NCBI RefSeq assembly: GCF_042477335.2 | Contig: NC_091264.1 | Span: 34,907,386 to 34,971,385, forward strand | DNA length: 64,000 nt | Source of the DNA: Ovis canadensis | Taxonomy: Eukaryota; Chordata; Mammalia; Artiodactyla; Bovidae | Reading direction: 5' to 3' | Shown here: positions 50,801 through 58,860 of the stretch, one piece after another | How positions within the stretch are numbered: the first letter of the stretch is position 1 | How the letters are laid out: each line of letters begins with the position of its first letter | The notes under the pieces: generated by a model | What the model was told of the DNA's origin: nothing | The model's database searches: none | What the model saw: only the letters and a program-made list of their open reading frames with translations | Translations under genes and position numbers: made by a program

Positions 50801-53019
50801 CCATCAATCAGCACACCTCATGGAAAAAAAGAGATAGGTAGGGGACTTGCCAGGTTGCGTGGCCACTCTCCAGATGATACTGTTTTATGGTTCAGAACTT
50901 TTAGATGTCACTTCCTATTTTTCTTCAACTTCATTATAATAGGAGGCATTAGAATCTATGGTATGCTATTAATCTTAGTATACATTTTTGGTGATGTTCA
51001 TTTATCAAATAGTCCCAATGTCTGTTTCTGGGGTTGGAGATGGATTGTACAAATGTGAGGAAAATGACCATCTCTTTATGGTTTTATGTCCTCCATTAAC
51101 AAATGGGACATCTCTAGCCATGCTGATAAACCTTTTAGCTATATGACCATATTTTCTATGTATTCATTTAGTACAAACGATACAAATAATCATATATTAC
51201 TTTCATCTTTTATTGAATAAACTATTTCTAATAATTTTAAACATATTCATGCATTCTTTTTTGAGTGTTTAGAATGAATGGGCTGGGATGACAGATGAAT
51301 CAAGTTTCTGCTGGCTCAATAACAGCTTTCAAGTTTTTTTCAAACATGGGGGAATAGGGAACATGTTTTGAAATTCCCACCCTGTACCAGTATAAAGCAC
51401 ATGATGTAAAAGAATCTGCTCATCATGTAAGATGCCACCTGTCTCCAACCTACAGGTAAGGTAATGAGAGAATGAATATAATCAGGCTGCAGGCCTCTTG
51501 AACTCGATTATGAGTCCTCTGTGTTAGACACCAAAGAGGTATGACTCATGCCTCACCTTTCTGGAAAGTATAGTTGCATGAATGGACCTGTGAGATAAGA
51601 GGCCATTTCTATGCAAACATAGAAGACCTAGTCTCTCTTCCGCTGTTGTGTTCATTTCCCCAGCTATGAAGTAGGGCCAGATTTGTAAGGCACTGTGTTA
51701 TGAAAGATCTTTGGTGAATGTCGCAGTCGGGAGCCACCCGTCAACACTGCATAGCTAGACCCAGAGAAGCCATGTTCCCTAGGTGCACGGGTCAGTGGGT
51801 ACAGAGAGTATGGTACCTTTCAGAGGCCACCAACACTGCTTACCTGAGCAGACGAGAAAATTCCTGAGCCCAACTCTCTGGAATTAGCAAGAATTCTCAA
51901 GACTCCAGAAGGAATCACTTTGCAATCAAGGTCCTTTCAGGGGTCATAGATGTCCCTGTCTAGAGATGGCTGTCCCATTCTGGCCACCACTCCTGGGCTT
52001 GGCCAAGCCTCCGCCTCCTTTCTTTTGCCACTGTTGCTCAGTCGCTCAGTCGTGTCCGACTCTTTGTGACCCCAAGGACTGCAGTATGCCAGGCTTCCCT
52101 GTCCTTCACTATCTCCCAGAGTTTGCTCAAACTCATTATCCATTGAGGTGGTGATGCCATCCAACCATCTCATCCTCTGTCGCCTCCTCTCCTTCCCTCC
52201 CCACAAAAGGTAAGAAAGAGCAGGGATGCACATCCATTCTTGTCTGGGGCTCCAAGTGCCTGCTGGTCCCTGCTTTTCCCTATCATTAGATAGAAAAGGT
52301 TGTCTCCCTCTGCATCCAAACTCTAAATCACCATCTTCTAACACCATCAACCAGGACTCCCCACCATCAACCAGGACTACACCTGTTGATCAAGACACCT
52401 GCCTCTTCTTCACCATCGTGGGGGCAGTTTTGGGGTTTCCTTGGAGGGCACTCCAGGGGAGATGTGTTACTGTACCCAGAGGGCATGGCAGTCATGTAGA
52501 AAAAAGGCAGTGTGGACCTTCTCCCCAGTGACTGCAAACTGAGTTTCCAGCTTGTTTGAAAAGGCCTCCTCTGAGCAGTCTTGCAGTCTTTTTCTTTTGG
52601 CCATGCTGCATGCGGGATCTTACTTCCCCAACCAGGGATCGAACCCATATCCCCTCACTAGAAGTGCAGAGTCTTAACCACTGGACTGCCAGGGAAGTCC
52701 CTGTCTTGCAGTCCTGATGTTGAAGAAGAAGGCACTTCTTTCTCTTGGTTCAGTAGGAAGAAGAAAGACTGAGGCCCCTCCATTCCCTCAGGAGAATTAA
52801 TGATCTCCATCAGCATCTTCTTAGACAACCCCACACATAACTTCCCTGGGGCCACTTCGAATTTGGCAACAGGTGGATAGTTCAAGCCCTTGAACAAATA
52901 TACCTCTTACCTGGGGATTCAATATAGGCAACTGGATTCAGGTCTTGCCAGTCAAAAGGATAAACCAATGCAAGGCAGGTGCAGAGGCAGAAAAGCACAT
53001 GCAATTTGGACGGTAACAT
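32746..53019 (-). CDS. PLA2G7: PLA2G7, lipoprotein-associated PLA2 / plasma PAF acetylhydrolase
   Basis: Secreted serine hydrolase (group VIIA PLA2) that removes the sn-2 acetyl or short oxidised acyl chain from platelet-activating factor and oxidised phospholipids, carried on LDL/HDL. Eleven coding exons on -: 53019-52911, 47238-47117, 46666-46522, 44625-44532, 42034-41966, 40999-40873, 39541-39428, 38189-38098, 36746-36576, 33678-33530, 32888-32746. Lengths sum to 1335 nt, 444 aa (human 441), all in phase with GT/AG sites. Signal peptide [20 protein letters not shown]. Lipase motif G-H-S-F-G with Ser274; Asp297 (GIALD) and His352 (GSVHQNF) complete the triad (human 273/296/351). The HWLM 114-117 surface patch and Tyr205, implicated in lipoprotein binding in the human enzyme, are kept. 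Introns carry many SINEs. Confidence 0.97.
33240..33461 (+). repeat. Bov-tA SINE with internal A16 run and target-site duplication
   Basis: Starts gggcttcccaggtggctcag; its head is interrupted by a 16-base A run at 33267-33282 where other copies read taaagaatc. The direct repeat gttaagata at 33232-33240 and 33462-33470 brackets it. In the PLA2G7 intron between the last two coding exons. Confidence 0.9.
33530..33678 (-). CDS. PLA2G7: PLA2G7 coding exon 10 (catalytic His)
   Basis: Acceptor ttctctttcag, donor gtaaga. [20 protein letters not shown] then [20 protein letters not shown]. His352 is the triad base. Confidence 0.95.
33842..34040 (+). repeat. Bov-tA SINE
   Basis: gaggtggttctagtggtaaagaacctgcc through tggaagatcc to gactgagtgacttagtatgc. 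A middle segment (normally cctggagaagg) is deleted after gatcctcgg. Confidence 0.86.
34363..34548 (+). repeat. Bov-tA SINE
   Basis: gaacttgtggctcagctggtaaag through gttggaaagatgccctggag to cactgagcgac-type tail (aactgagcgactttcac). An internal deletion joins ccatggactgta to tagtccatgg. Confidence 0.87.
34864..34985 (+). repeat. CHR-type SINE
   Basis: gggactcccctggtggtccag, tggttaaggcaccctgcttcc and gggaactaagatcccacgtg, then an A-rich tail. Confidence 0.85.
35706..35921 (+). repeat. Bov-tA SINE
   Basis: cttacttggtggctcaaag, gcaaagaatctgcctgcaa and gattcctgggttgagaagatcc, ending cactattgagcgactaacac with a ttcact tail. Confidence 0.88.
36576..36746 (-). CDS. PLA2G7: PLA2G7 coding exon 9 (catalytic Asp)
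   Basis: Acceptor cttcttccatcag, donor gtaagt. [20 protein letters not shown] followed by [17 protein letters not shown]. Asp297 is the triad acid. Confidence 0.95.
38098..38189 (-). CDS. PLA2G7: PLA2G7 coding exon 8 (nucleophile)
   Basis: Acceptor ttcacatag, donor gtaaga. [20 protein letters not shown] then [10 protein letters not shown]. The GHSFG nucleophile elbow places catalytic Ser at 274; the residue after GG is Ser where human has Ala. Confidence 0.96.
38320..38505. repeat. Imperfect CA/TA microsatellite cluster
   Basis: Cacacccacacaca-type runs pass into tatatata runs and repeated tacttataaaacatat segments. It lies about 130 bp from the catalytic-Ser exon of PLA2G7, inside its upstream intron. 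Confidence 0.75.
39428..39541 (-). CDS. PLA2G7: PLA2G7 coding exon 7
   Basis: Acceptor cctcttag, donor gtgagc. [20 protein letters not shown] then [18 protein letters not shown]. Thirty-eight whole codons. A competing acceptor six bases further (ttacag) would drop two residues; the longer form aligns with the human protein. Confidence 0.92.
39853..40068 (-). repeat. Bov SINE, inverse
   Basis: tagtcgctcagtcgtgtccaa at left; tctcctgcattgcaagtggatt and gccacctgggaagcc (tRNA head inverse) at right. It interrupts a MIR-like piece that starts near 39680. Confidence 0.9.
40312..40590 (+). repeat. Bov-A2 SINE dimer with (TAGCA)n tail
   Basis: Dimer as at 5652, with a tail of four tagca units (40571-40590). 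Imperfect direct repeats atcacctcagt (40301-40311) and atcacttcagt (40591-40601) flank it. Confidence 0.9.
40873..40999 (-). CDS. PLA2G7: PLA2G7 coding exon 6
   Basis: Acceptor tttatcatag, donor gtacgt. [20 protein letters not shown] then [15 protein letters not shown]. Tyr205 (SWLY) is kept. [11 protein letters not shown] differs from the more acidic human counterpart. Confidence 0.94.
41271..41538 (+). repeat. ART2A/BovB-tail SINE inserted in a MIR
   Basis: ggaaggaatgatgctaaagc, then gaaaagactctgatgctggg and gacagggaggcctggcgtgc, ending in (ctgaa)n. The flanks 41190-41270 (ttactagctgtgtagtttgg) and 41539-41650 (ttaagaagattaaatgagat) are the two halves of one MIR-like element. Confidence 0.88.
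41780..41902 (-). repeat. CHR-type SINE, inverse
   Basis: T-run, then ttagttctccaaccagggatt and cctaaccactgcaccaccaag with ggaattccc at the right end. Sixty-odd bases from the PLA2G7 coding exon at 41966. Confidence 0.85.
41966..42034 (-). CDS. PLA2G7: PLA2G7 coding exon 5
   Basis: Acceptor gttttgaag, donor gtatgt. [20 protein letters not shown] then EH: a core beta-alpha-beta unit of the hydrolase fold. Confidence 0.95.
42160..42380 (+). repeat. Old dispersed repeat, copy 1 of 3
   Basis: tttgacaatgtctggaggta, ccatccagtgggtagagata and ggctgagaaacactgg match parts of the copies at 58640 and, inverted, at 56613. Probably an ancient mammalian DNA-transposon family; I do not name it. Confidence 0.55.
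42547..42668 (-). repeat. CHR-type SINE, inverse
   Basis: T-run, ttttggccacaccaagtggc, ttccctggccagggattgaac and taaccactggaccaccaggg with aagtccc end. Confidence 0.87.
43082..43276 (-). repeat. CHR-type SINE with long tail, inverse
   Basis: T16-18 run, AT-rich tail, then ctccctgaccagggtttgaac and aaccactggatcaaaaggga. A 178-residue open frame on - across this region is not a gene. Confidence 0.8.
44532..44625 (-). CDS. PLA2G7: PLA2G7 coding exon 4
   Basis: Acceptor tgctctctag, donor gtaaag. [20 protein letters not shown] then [16 protein letters not shown] precedes the oxyanion-hole region of the alpha/beta-hydrolase fold. Confidence 0.95.
45252..45440 (+). repeat. Bov-tA SINE
   Basis: cctgcctgcaatgcaggatac, cgattcctgggtcgggaagat and ggagtcggacacgactgagc. 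The first half of the head is truncated. Confidence 0.88.
45449..45578 (+). repeat. ART2A/BovB tail fragment
   Basis: catcactgactcaactgacat, gatggacagggaagcctggc and cgacttagcgaccgaac. Abuts the preceding Bov-tA head to tail, giving an open frame at 45469-45828 that is not a gene. Confidence 0.83.
46522..46666 (-). CDS. PLA2G7: PLA2G7 coding exon 3
   Basis: Acceptor cctctacag, donor gtaaga. Residues 78-125 plus one base. Contains [14 protein letters not shown] and the amphipathic GTHWLMG helix (114-117), the interfacial and LDL-binding segment of the human enzyme. Confidence 0.95.
47117..47238 (-). CDS. PLA2G7: PLA2G7 coding exon 2
   Basis: Acceptor ctgttttccag, donor gtaatg. Residues 37-77: [20 protein letters not shown], then [20 protein letters not shown]. 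Confidence 0.95.
49562..49675 (-). repeat. ART2A/BovB tail fragment, inverse
   Basis: cagttcagttcagtcactcag, caacctcatggactgcagtg and caccaactcccagaactcac. Confidence 0.85.
49817..50020 (+). repeat. Bov-tA SINE with short target-site duplication
   Basis: gggcttccccggtgctgcga through gggtcaggaagaccccctga to ttagcaggcacgcacac. Direct repeat agatcat at 49810-49816 and 50021-50027. Confidence 0.87.
52031..52203 (-). repeat. ART2A/BovB tail SINE, inverse
   Basis: gctcagtcgctcagtcgtgtc, ccaaggactgcagtatgcca and gtgatgccatccaaccatct. The 137-residue frame on - at 51937-52350 comes mostly from this element. Confidence 0.86.
52585..52702 (-). repeat. CHR-type SINE, inverse
   Basis: ctttttcttttggccatgctg, ccaaccagggatcgaaccca and taaccactggactgccaggg, ending aagtccc. 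About 210 bp from the PLA2G7 signal-peptide exon. Confidence 0.88.
52911..53019 (-). CDS. PLA2G7: PLA2G7 first coding exon (signal peptide)
   Basis: ATG at 53019-53017, donor gtaaga after 52911. Residues 1-36 plus one base. A hydrophobic, Cys/Leu-rich signal peptide of about 21 residues is followed by [16 protein letters not shown]. The leader just upstream (TAAGCTGAAACGGCAGCTCAG on -) resembles the known mammalian PLA2G7 leader next to the ATG, supporting this start. Confidence 0.94.
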
Positions 53020-54691
53020 CTCCGAAGCTGAGCTGCCGTTTCAGCTTAACCTTCTTTAAGGCAAAGAATGACATGGAAAAACAGACATGCAATAAATAGG
53101 ACTTAAACAGGCTGACTAATCAGTGAGATTAAGGGACTAGTAACATGATTCCATGGGTTATGAAGGGAGAAGACGTTTGGGAAAAAATGGCACATGCATT
53201 TTCTATGATAGGTTTTGGGGAGGCACTAGGGTGTTAGGGGTCTTGGTCATGCTGGATTGCAGAGCCCAGAAATAACATTTTTAGGTTGGAATATTAGCTT
53301 GTTGGCCACTAGTTTCCTAATTTGCAGCAGTCTAGTCAGGTTATGAAGAAGAGCATCCAACTGTAATTATTATAACAATCACATATCATAACCATACACA
53401 TGGGCTTGTCAAGCACATAGTAAATCCTCAATGTTTTGGCTAATGTTTCCCTATATTTGTAAAAACATCATATTGCAGAAGCTGAGGTCAGTGGAACCGG
53501 TAATGTCAGTGGAACATGGTAATAATAAATTACATTACTGTAAGACTCTTTGCTAACATCTTATCAGCAAAAAACTATCTTGGATCTGTGCCTCATCTGT
53601 CCCCTTGCACATTTTCCCCCTCAGCTTTTCGGGGTGATGGAAATGGTCCAAGCCACCACCATCTATCTCCTTCTTGAATTTTGCAGTAACTTCCAACTGG
53701 TTTTCCCCAAAGCCTATGGTCAATTCTCAATATAGCAGCTGGAGTGACAATGCCATTCCTCTTGCTCAAAGTCCCCAGATGACTTCATATCACACAGAGC
53801 ACAAGCCACAGGCCTTAAAGTAACATTAAGGGCTCCACAGCGTGTACCCAACAGACTCCAGATCTGACCCCCTCCTCCAGCCCCTCCTGCACACTCACCC
53901 ACATACCTGCTGTAGCCACACACCTCCTTTGCCATCCAGCAAACATTCCAGGCATCCAGGCACCCCTACTCTTCCTTGGGATCTGAACCTGTGTCCCTCT
54001 TCCAGGAAGGCTCTTTGCTCTGATACCCAAATAACTGGCTCCCTCACTCCTAGGTTTTGGCTTCCATGTTAGCTTCTCAATGAGATCTTCCCAGTTGACT
54101 ACACAAAGCCATTACCAACCATCACCAAAGTTTCCCTGGGCCAGGAAAGGAGGTGATCTCTGACCTGGTTCCTCCAGGGTGCAAAAGGAGAAGACACCTC
54201 CCAGCTCAGCAAGCAGAGCTCACCCATCTGGGCACAGCCAGGAGGCAAAGCCACTGGGAGCACAGAAGGCAGTAACCTCTTTGCCCAGCACATTCAGGCC
54301 ATGCCTCCATCGGGGTACTATCTGCCCTCTACTGACTGGTAGGTTTCAGTGACTTCACTATCCAGTCCCACCCTCTGAGGCATGTGAGAAAAAAACAATC
54401 ACTATATAGGCTCACTATGCACGTTTATACATAAATAGAAAAAATAAAAGTCTAGATGAATATAAAGCCAGAATATTCTCAATGGTTATATTTAAGGGGC
54501 AAGATTACAGGGGATTTTAGTTTTCCTTTCTCACATGCGCTTTTCTAATCTGTCGACAATGAACAAGCATCACTTGAGTAGGAAAGAAAAAAGAAAGGAA
54601 ACAAACAAAAAAAACCCTAGCTCTTTCCTTGAGCAACTAAATCTAAATCGACGGCTTCCTGCCAGAAATAAGCTACCCTCTTAGATACGTT

Positions 54692-54884
54692 GGGCTTCCC
54701 CGGTGGCTCAGACAGTAAAGAATCCAGGTTCAATCTCTGGGTCGGGAAGCTCGCCTGGAGAAGGAATGGCAACCCACTGCAGTATTCTTGCCTGGAGAAT
54801 TTCATGGACAGAGGAGCCTGGCGGGCTACAGTCCATGGGGTCGCAAAGATTCAGACATGACTGAGCAACTAATACTTCCAACTT
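54692..54884 (+). repeat. Bov-tA SINE with target-site duplication
   Basis: gggcttccccggtggctcag through gggtcgggaagctcgcctgg to tgactgagcaactaatac. Direct repeat cttagata lies on both sides (near 54680 and 54887). Confidence 0.87.
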
Positions 54885-55181
54885 CCTTAGATATTTTAGG
54901 TCCAATTTAGGGATAACGTTAGATTGAAGACTTTGCTTTAGAGCACTAATTTTAGGAGAAAGGTATGCTTTGGTTTCAGTTTCGAAAACTGGAGTAGGTT
55001 TTTCAAAATTTCAAGTTAGAACCCATGAGCCAGTCATTGTACTAGGCTTTTAAGAGAGTCCCAGTGTGTGGAATATGAGTGTGTGTGTTCCTGCATGGGT
55101 ACGGAGTGGGGATGAAGTGTAGGATGACAAACAAAAGAGAAACATGCTTCAAAGAGTGCCCTGTTAAAGAAAAAAAAATAG

Positions 55182-55345
55182 GGACTTCCCTGGTGGCCCA
55201 GTGGTTAAGAATCCATCTTCCATTGCAGGGGACTCAGCTTTGATCCCTGGTCATGGGACTAAGATCCCACATGTTGTGGAGCAATTAAGCCTGCACGCCA
55301 CAACTAGGGAGACCACACATTGCAACAAAGAGCCAAAAAAAAAAA
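55182..55345 (+). repeat. CHR-type SINE
   Basis: gggacttccctggtggccca, gtggttaagaatccatcttc, gggactaagatcccacatg and cacgccacaactagggagac with an A-rich tail. Confidence 0.87.
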
Positions 55346-55364
55346 GAGGGGGTGTCCAGTTTCG

Positions 55365-55480
55365 GAATTGCCCAGTGGTTCAGTGCTTAAGACTCCGGGC
55401 TTCCCCTGCAGGGGACGCAGTTGCTACAATCCCTGGTCAGGGAACTAAGATCCCATCCCACATGCCTCACTGAACAGACA
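55365..55480 (+). repeat. CHR-type SINE, second tandem copy
   Basis: gaattgcccagtggttcagtg, actccgggcttcccctgcag and tcagggaactaagatcccat. More diverged than the copy 20 bp upstream. Confidence 0.8.
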
Positions 55481-55813
55481 AAGATGTAAATCATCTAAAA
55501 ATTTAAAAAAGTGTGCCCAGTTTTGTGATCTAGATGATGATGGAGGTAATCTACTCTGGTTCAGATGAAGTTAGGAGACACTAATTAGTCCAATTCTGTT
55601 GTTTTATAAACAAAGAAACTGAGGCCCAGCGAGGGGAAGCAACTTGCAGGAACAACACAGTAAATTAGCGGCCACTTTAAGAGCAGAAGCTCTCATCCCC
55701 TGATCACCCAGTCATCAGATCTGCAGCAGCAGTGAGTCCTGCCCTGTAGGTGGGGAGTGAAGAATGTGGATCCTGTGGAGATCTGGACAGGAAGTTCCCC
55801 TGGGCAATGGGAA

Positions 55814-56024
55814 AGTGAAAGCGAAGTCGCACAGTTGTGTCCAGACTCTTTGCAACCCCATGGACTGTAGCCTACCAGGCTCCTCTGTCCCTGGGATTTT
55901 TCCAGGCAATAGTCCTGGAGTGGATTGCCATTTCCTTCTCCAGGGGATCTTCCCAACTCAGTGATTGAACCGGGTCTCCCGCATTGTAGACAGACGCTTT
56001 ACCGTCTGAGCCACCAGGGAGGAG
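55814..56024 (-). repeat. Bov SINE, inverse, with 14-bp target-site duplication
   Basis: agtgaaagcgaagtcgcacag at left, gtctgagccaccagggagg at right. Direct repeat ctgggcaatgggaa at 55800-55813 and 56025-56038. Confidence 0.92.
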
Positions 56025-56400
56025 CTGGGCAATGGGAAGGGCCTGAGTTTGCAATCAGAAGGATCAACTCCAGGCCAGTCATTGGGTATCTGGAACCCAA
56101 ATCACCTAATCATTGAAATGAAAGAAACAACCTTATCTTGTAGAGTTGATGAGGTGAGAAAATGCCAGCAAAGAGCCCAACCATCAAGCCGGCAGAGTGC
56201 CCTTTTCCCTTCTTCCCCAGAAACAAGATTAGCTCCACTGGAAGCAAAGTAGATTAGATTCTCGAGATTACCTTCTAAGAAAGACCCCAGTGATCCAAAA
56301 GCCAGTAACTGCGTCCTGCCCAGCTGTCAGCACAGCATAAGTGCTGCAGGCTCTGGCTGCATCAGGTTTCTCACCCTCTGCATCGCTGACACTTGTGTGT

Positions 56401-56612
56401 GCATGCGTGCTCAGTCGCTTCAGTCATGTCCAGCTCTTTGCAACCCTATCGACTGTAGCCGGCCAGGCTCTTCAGTACATGGGATTCTCCAGGCAAGAAC
56501 ACTGGAGTGAGTTGCCACGCCCTCCCCCAGGGGATCTTCCCCGACCCAGGGGTCGAACTCACGTTTCCTGAGTTGCAGGTAGATTCTTTATCGCTGAGGC
56601 ACTGGGAAGCCC
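56401..56612 (-). repeat. Bov SINE, inverse
   Basis: tgctcagtcgcttcagtcat at left, gctgaggcactgggaagccc at right. Imperfect flanking repeats catcgctgacac and catcattgacac. Confidence 0.9.
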
Positions 56613-56815
56613 ATCATTGACACCTGGGACCAGGTAATTCCTGGGAATGGGGTCTGTTCTGTGTATTGTAGGGTGTTTAGCAGCATCCCTGACCTCTACT
56701 CACTGGATGCCAGTGGTAGCGCCCCCTCCCTTGTGACAAACAAAAATGTCTCCAAACATTGCTAAGTGACTTCTGCAGCAGGGGGGAACTGCCCCCATTT
56801 GAGAACTCTGGGCTA
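56613..56815 (-). repeat. Old dispersed repeat, copy 2 of 3, inverted
   Basis: gtattgtagggtgtttagca, actcactggatgccagtgg and aatgtctccaaacattgcta are the inverse of motifs in the copies at 42160 and 58640. Confidence 0.6.
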
Positions 56816-56900
56816 CATAATGGGCAAACAGGCACAGGCATGGGTCTGTCTTATCTAGGAGATGAGACAAAACCATACACTTAGAAACAGTGTGGAAAAC

Positions 56901-57124
56901 CATGTGTGTGTGTGTGTGTGTGTGTGCGTGCTCAGTCATGTCTGACTCTTTGTGACCCTGTGGACGGTAGCCCACCAGGCTCCTCTATCCATGGAATTCT
57001 ACAGGCAAGAATACTGGAGTGGGTAGCTATTCCCTTCTCCAGGGGATCTTTCTGACCCAGAAATTGAACCCGGCTCTCCAGCACTGCAGGCAGATTCTTT
57101 ACCGTCTGAGCTAACAGGGAAGCC
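56901..57124 (-). repeat. (TG)n run plus inverse Bov SINE
   Basis: A GT microsatellite at 56903-56926 joins directly to gcgtgctcagtcatgtctga; the element ends gtctgagctaacagggaagc. Confidence 0.9.
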
Positions 57125-58639
57125 ATCTACTTTAAGACAAATAACTATAACTCTGAGCCCTCTTGCTAAGCAGGCAGGTGTATCTAAGTATTCAGTGTAT
57201 GCGCTGGTTTAGATTTACAAAGATACATGAATTCTCCATCAATGAATTCCATATGTGATATGTATGCATCACTGCATTTGCTCTTCATCTTATTCTCCAG
57301 TTAATCTAGTTGGGGATCTTCCCATGATGCCCTTGCCCAGAAGCCCCACCCCTTCCCACAATGCCCACAGGACTGTGTGTTCACCTTTGACAGTGCTGGC
57401 TTAACCACAACAGCCTATCCACCAGACCACTCATTCAACCATCCACCCATTCAAACATCTACAGAGCACCACGTGCTTAGTAGATGTACTAAGCAACCAT
57501 AAGCACATGAAACCCCATGGAGGGGTTCTTGTCCATTTTCCCCCAGATGGAATGAAGCTGCTCCCACTAAAGGTCCAGTACCCTTCATCTTTTTAAATTT
57601 CTCATATTTGTATGTATTTGGTGGGGAGGTCCTTAATAATGTTCCTCTGGTTTCTGATTCACTTCTCTAGCTTTATTTCTTAAAGTAAGCTGTTTTATTC
57701 TTTTATGTGATTTTATTATAAGAAGCCACCCATCTTCTGTGGAGGTGTCACACAATTTAGGTAAATATGACCAAACGCTTCCCATGTTGCTAAAAGGAAA
57801 ACAGCGCTTCTTGCTTTTCCAAACAAAGAACTACTGTAATTGGCTCTAAGTCGCTGGTGTGCTGGGACACTGGCTTCTTTTATCTTCTGATGGTCGTTAA
57901 GACCTTTGGGAGGATGACCATAAGGCTCTAGTATCTGAACACAGAAGAATAATTCATAAGAAGTCTTTCATTTCTCCCAGTCCTCTTTTCACAGAAAAGT
58001 GCCTTTTTCTCAACTGTGGGATACAGCTTAGCTAGAAATGTATTTACATTGACCAACTAGGATCCTGAAAAGTCTAATTTGACTTTGGACATTTACAACA
58101 GGGAATCCAAAGTGACACACAGTCTTCACAATCACAATGTATGAAAATCCACTACCACCACCACCAGCCAATATTATCTTTTCTTTGAGAAAGATGTAAC
58201 TGGACAGACAGCAATAACTAGCAAACAAAAAGCTGGGAACACAGGACTTATTTATTCCTTAACAGTGCCAAATTTACCAAAGCAAAACCAGAGATTCTAA
58301 TGGGGGTATAAAAGGCATCCTGATTATTGGATGGTAATCTGGCAAGACTTCAACTGTCCATATCCTTTGATCTTTTCACTACTTTTCTGAGATAGGCACA
58401 GCACAAAAATATTATACACAGGGAAGTAAAATCCTAAAAATGGTATGCCCCTTCATTTATTCCAATTCTAGAAGAATCAACACACATGGAAGCCCTACAG
58501 ATGTCAAACAGTGAAGGAATACCATAGATGGGATTTTATTCAGTTATTTTTCTATAAGTGACATTTTAGGCAACTATATCCTTGTTTGATGAAGAAAAAT
58601 ATTTACTCCATTCTGAAACAGGCTAAAGGCAGCTTGAAC

Positions 58640-58860
58640 ATCAGACTACAGCAGCAATTCTCAACCAGGGCAACTTTATTCCCCAGGGGACATTTGGCGA
58701 TGTCTGGAGACATTTTTGGTTGTCAAAACTGAGAGGTGACTATTACTGGCATCTGGAGGGCAGAGACCAGGAATGATGCTAAACATCTTACAATATACAG
58801 GACAGACCCACAACACAGACATTTATAGCTCAAAATGCAAAGAATGCTGAGATAGAGAGA
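58640..58860 (+). repeat. Old dispersed repeat, copy 3 of 3
   Basis: tctcaaccagggcaacttta, gacatttggcgatgtctgga and aaacatcttacaatatacag; the most complete of the three copies. Confidence 0.6.

Larger units (their letters stand above)
47239..52910. other. PLA2G7: PLA2G7 intron between coding exons 1 and 2
   Basis: 5.7 kb. Holds L2-like inverse stretches (about 47430-47960 and 48340-48720), a MIR-like piece (about 49390-49550), an ART2A tail fragment (49562-49675), a Bov-tA (49817-50020), an L1 3'-end piece (about 50648-50740, after a short GT run), another ART2A piece (52031-52203) and a CHR SINE (52585-52702). About 50740-52030 shows nothing I can assign. Confidence 0.55.
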
